Shown piece by piece: positions 5,561 to 6,512 of a stretch of 6,512 nt of DNA. Each line of letters starts with the position of its first letter. Position 1 is the first letter of the stretch. The position numbers and the translations under genes were made by a program. The stretch is from the NCBI GenBank assembly GCA_034428595.1, contig DAOUHO010000137.1:1-6512 (forward strand), read 5' to 3'. Source of the stretch: JAJECS01 sp034428595 (GTDB lineage: Bacteria; Chloroflexota; UBA11872). The notes below the pieces were generated by a model. That model saw only the letters and a program-made list of their open reading frames with translations, had not been told where the DNA came from and made no database searches.

Positions 5561-6487
5561 ATGACGACGTTTCAGTCCCGCATTCACGGGGTGATTCCGG
5601 CGCTCCTGACGCCGCTCAACGCCGCCTTCACCGCGGACGAGGCTGCGCTGCGGCGGCTGACTCGGCGCGTCGTCGACGCCGGCTGCCACGGGATCGTGGT
5701 GCTGGGGACGACCGGCGAGTTTGGCTCCATCGACGACGCCGATCGCGAGATCGTCATTCGAGCGGCCGTTGACGAGGTCGGCGGCGACGTACCGGTCATC
5801 GTGGCGTGCGGACAGCCAAACGTGAGACGGACTCATGAGCAGCTTCGCGCGGCCGGCGACTTGGGCGCCGACGGCGTGCTCGTCAATCCGCCGTTCTACT
5901 TTCCAATGACGCAGGACGAGCTCGTCGGCTATTTCGATGGCGTCGTGCGCGCGTCCCCCGTACCCGTGCTGCTCTACAACATCCCGCGCATGACCGGAGT
6001 TCCCGCCGAGCCGGCAACGCTTCCCCGGCTGCGCGACGTCGGCGTGCAGGGCACCAAGGACAGCTCGGGCTCCGTGGCGAACGTGATGAGCTATCTGGCC
6101 GCCACCCGCGGCGGCCCCGAATTTCGAGTGATCGTGGGCGGCGATGTGACGTTCCTGCACGCCCTCATCTCCGGCGCGGCGGCCACCACCGGCATGACGC
6201 CAAACATGGCGCCGCAACTGAATCTGGATATCTACGAGGCCTGGCGCGTCGGTGACCTCGAGGCCGCGGCGGACGCACAGAACCGCACCAACGAGTTTCT
6301 GGAGATCTTTCAGTCCCGGCCGGGATTTGGCCACGCCGTGGCGAAGGGTCTCCTGAGCCGCGTCGGGGTCATGGAGCGCTGGGTGGCGTCGCCCAAGACC
6401 TCCTGTGACGACGCGCAGATTGACGCCGCCTTCGAATTGCTCAAGTCCTATCTGCCCGAGTTCGCTCCGACCGCCGTTCCCGCGTAG
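5561..6487 (+). CDS. DapA/NanA-superfamily lyase (dihydrodipicolinate synthase-like), substrate unknown
   Basis: This 308-residue protein belongs to the class I pyruvate-dependent aldolase/dehydratase superfamily, which forms a Schiff base with a 2-oxo acid. GVIPALLTPL (10-19) opens the barrel, GTTGEF (49-54) is the carboxylate-binding loop, Y139 lies in LLYNIP, and the Schiff-base K166 lies in GTKDSSG. VGGDVTFLHALISGAAATTG is the usual late-barrel region. True DapA has YN-V-P-S-R-T-G, whose Arg (Arg138 in E. coli) binds aspartate semialdehyde. Here the stretch is YNIPRMTG, with Met144 at that position, closer in layout to the NanA pattern. It is therefore probably not the lysine-pathway enzyme, despite how databases often label such proteins. 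ATG 5561 was chosen because the protein then begins about nine residues before the barrel motif, as is usual. In-frame TTG codons at 5549 and 5558 are alternatives, and a TAA at 5519-5521 bounds the frame. Confidence 0.9.
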   Translation: MTTFQSRIHGVIPALLTPLNAAFTADEAALRRLTRRVVDAGCHGIVVLGTTGEFGSIDDADREIVIRAAVDEVGGDVPVIVACGQPNVRRTHEQLRAAGDLGADGVLVNPPFYFPMTQDELVGYFDGVVRASPVPVLLYNIPRMTGVPAEPATLPRLRDVGVQGTKDSSGSVANVMSYLAATRGGPEFRVIVGGDVTFLHALISGAAATTGMTPNMAPQLNLDIYEAWRVGDLEAAADAQNRTNEFLEIFQSRPGFGHAVAKGLLSRVGVMERWVASPKTSCDDAQIDAAFELLKSYLPEFAPTAVPA

Positions 6488-6512
6488 GCGGCGCGTCTAA
6501 CCCGGGGGCGCC

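Noticed and set aside
5522..6334. Open frame of 270 codons on the - strand opposite the DapA-like gene
   Set aside because: Antisense shadow of a well-supported gene; no domain motifs seen.
6490..6512. GGCGC and GCGCC arms after the DapA-like gene, considered as a terminator
   Set aside because: The stem is short with a 13-base loop, and the window ends before any T tract could be seen.

Overview
This is a 6.5 kb piece of a GC-rich, gene-dense bacterial chromosome. It carries seven protein-coding genes: six on the + strand and one on the - strand. I see no RNA gene, mobile element, CRISPR array or long repeat. The longest gap between genes is about 120 bases, so no stretch over 300 bases lacks a gene. 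GC-rich codon use, GTG starts and weak Shine-Dalgarno sites fit several phyla. The mix of a separate-subunit acetyl-CoA carboxylase with an SDR, an aldo/keto reductase and a DapA-like lyase recalls uncultured Chloroflexota (SAR202/Dehalococcoidia-like), but this placement is a low-confidence inference.

Left part (1-2738): a 5'-truncated comF-type gene (zinc-ribbon cysteines plus a phosphoribosyltransferase domain) is followed, after a 94-97 bp gap holding a possible -10 box, by accD and accA. These encode the beta and alpha carboxyltransferase subunits of acetyl-CoA carboxylase, which makes malonyl-CoA for fatty acid synthesis. accD and accA are 12 bases apart and in the same reading frame, so one TAG codon is all that separates them from being a single fused ORF. 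Both subunits carry substitutions in otherwise well-conserved active-site loops.

Middle (2739-4497): a YkuE/YaeI-type calcineurin-like metallophosphoesterase with a short basic/hydrophobic N-terminus, then a classical short-chain dehydrogenase/reductase (SDR). Both point the same way as accDA with short gaps and could be partly co-transcribed.

Right part (4494-6512): an aldo/keto reductase on the - strand meets the SDR tail to tail, and their stop codons overlap by 4 bases. A divergent intergenic region with a perfect TATAAT then leads to a DapA/NanA-superfamily lyase on the + strand. This protein keeps the Schiff-base lysine and catalytic tyrosine but lacks the arginine that marks true dihydrodipicolinate synthase, so it is probably a 2-oxo-acid aldolase or dehydratase of unknown substrate. 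Two oxidoreductases beside a 2-oxo-acid lyase suggest sugar-acid or related carbonyl metabolism, which is inference only.

Nothing here amounts to a clearly new biological system. The most notable points are the near-fusion of accD and accA, the altered loops in both carboxyltransferase subunits, the overlapping convergent stops, and the non-canonical DapA-like enzyme.
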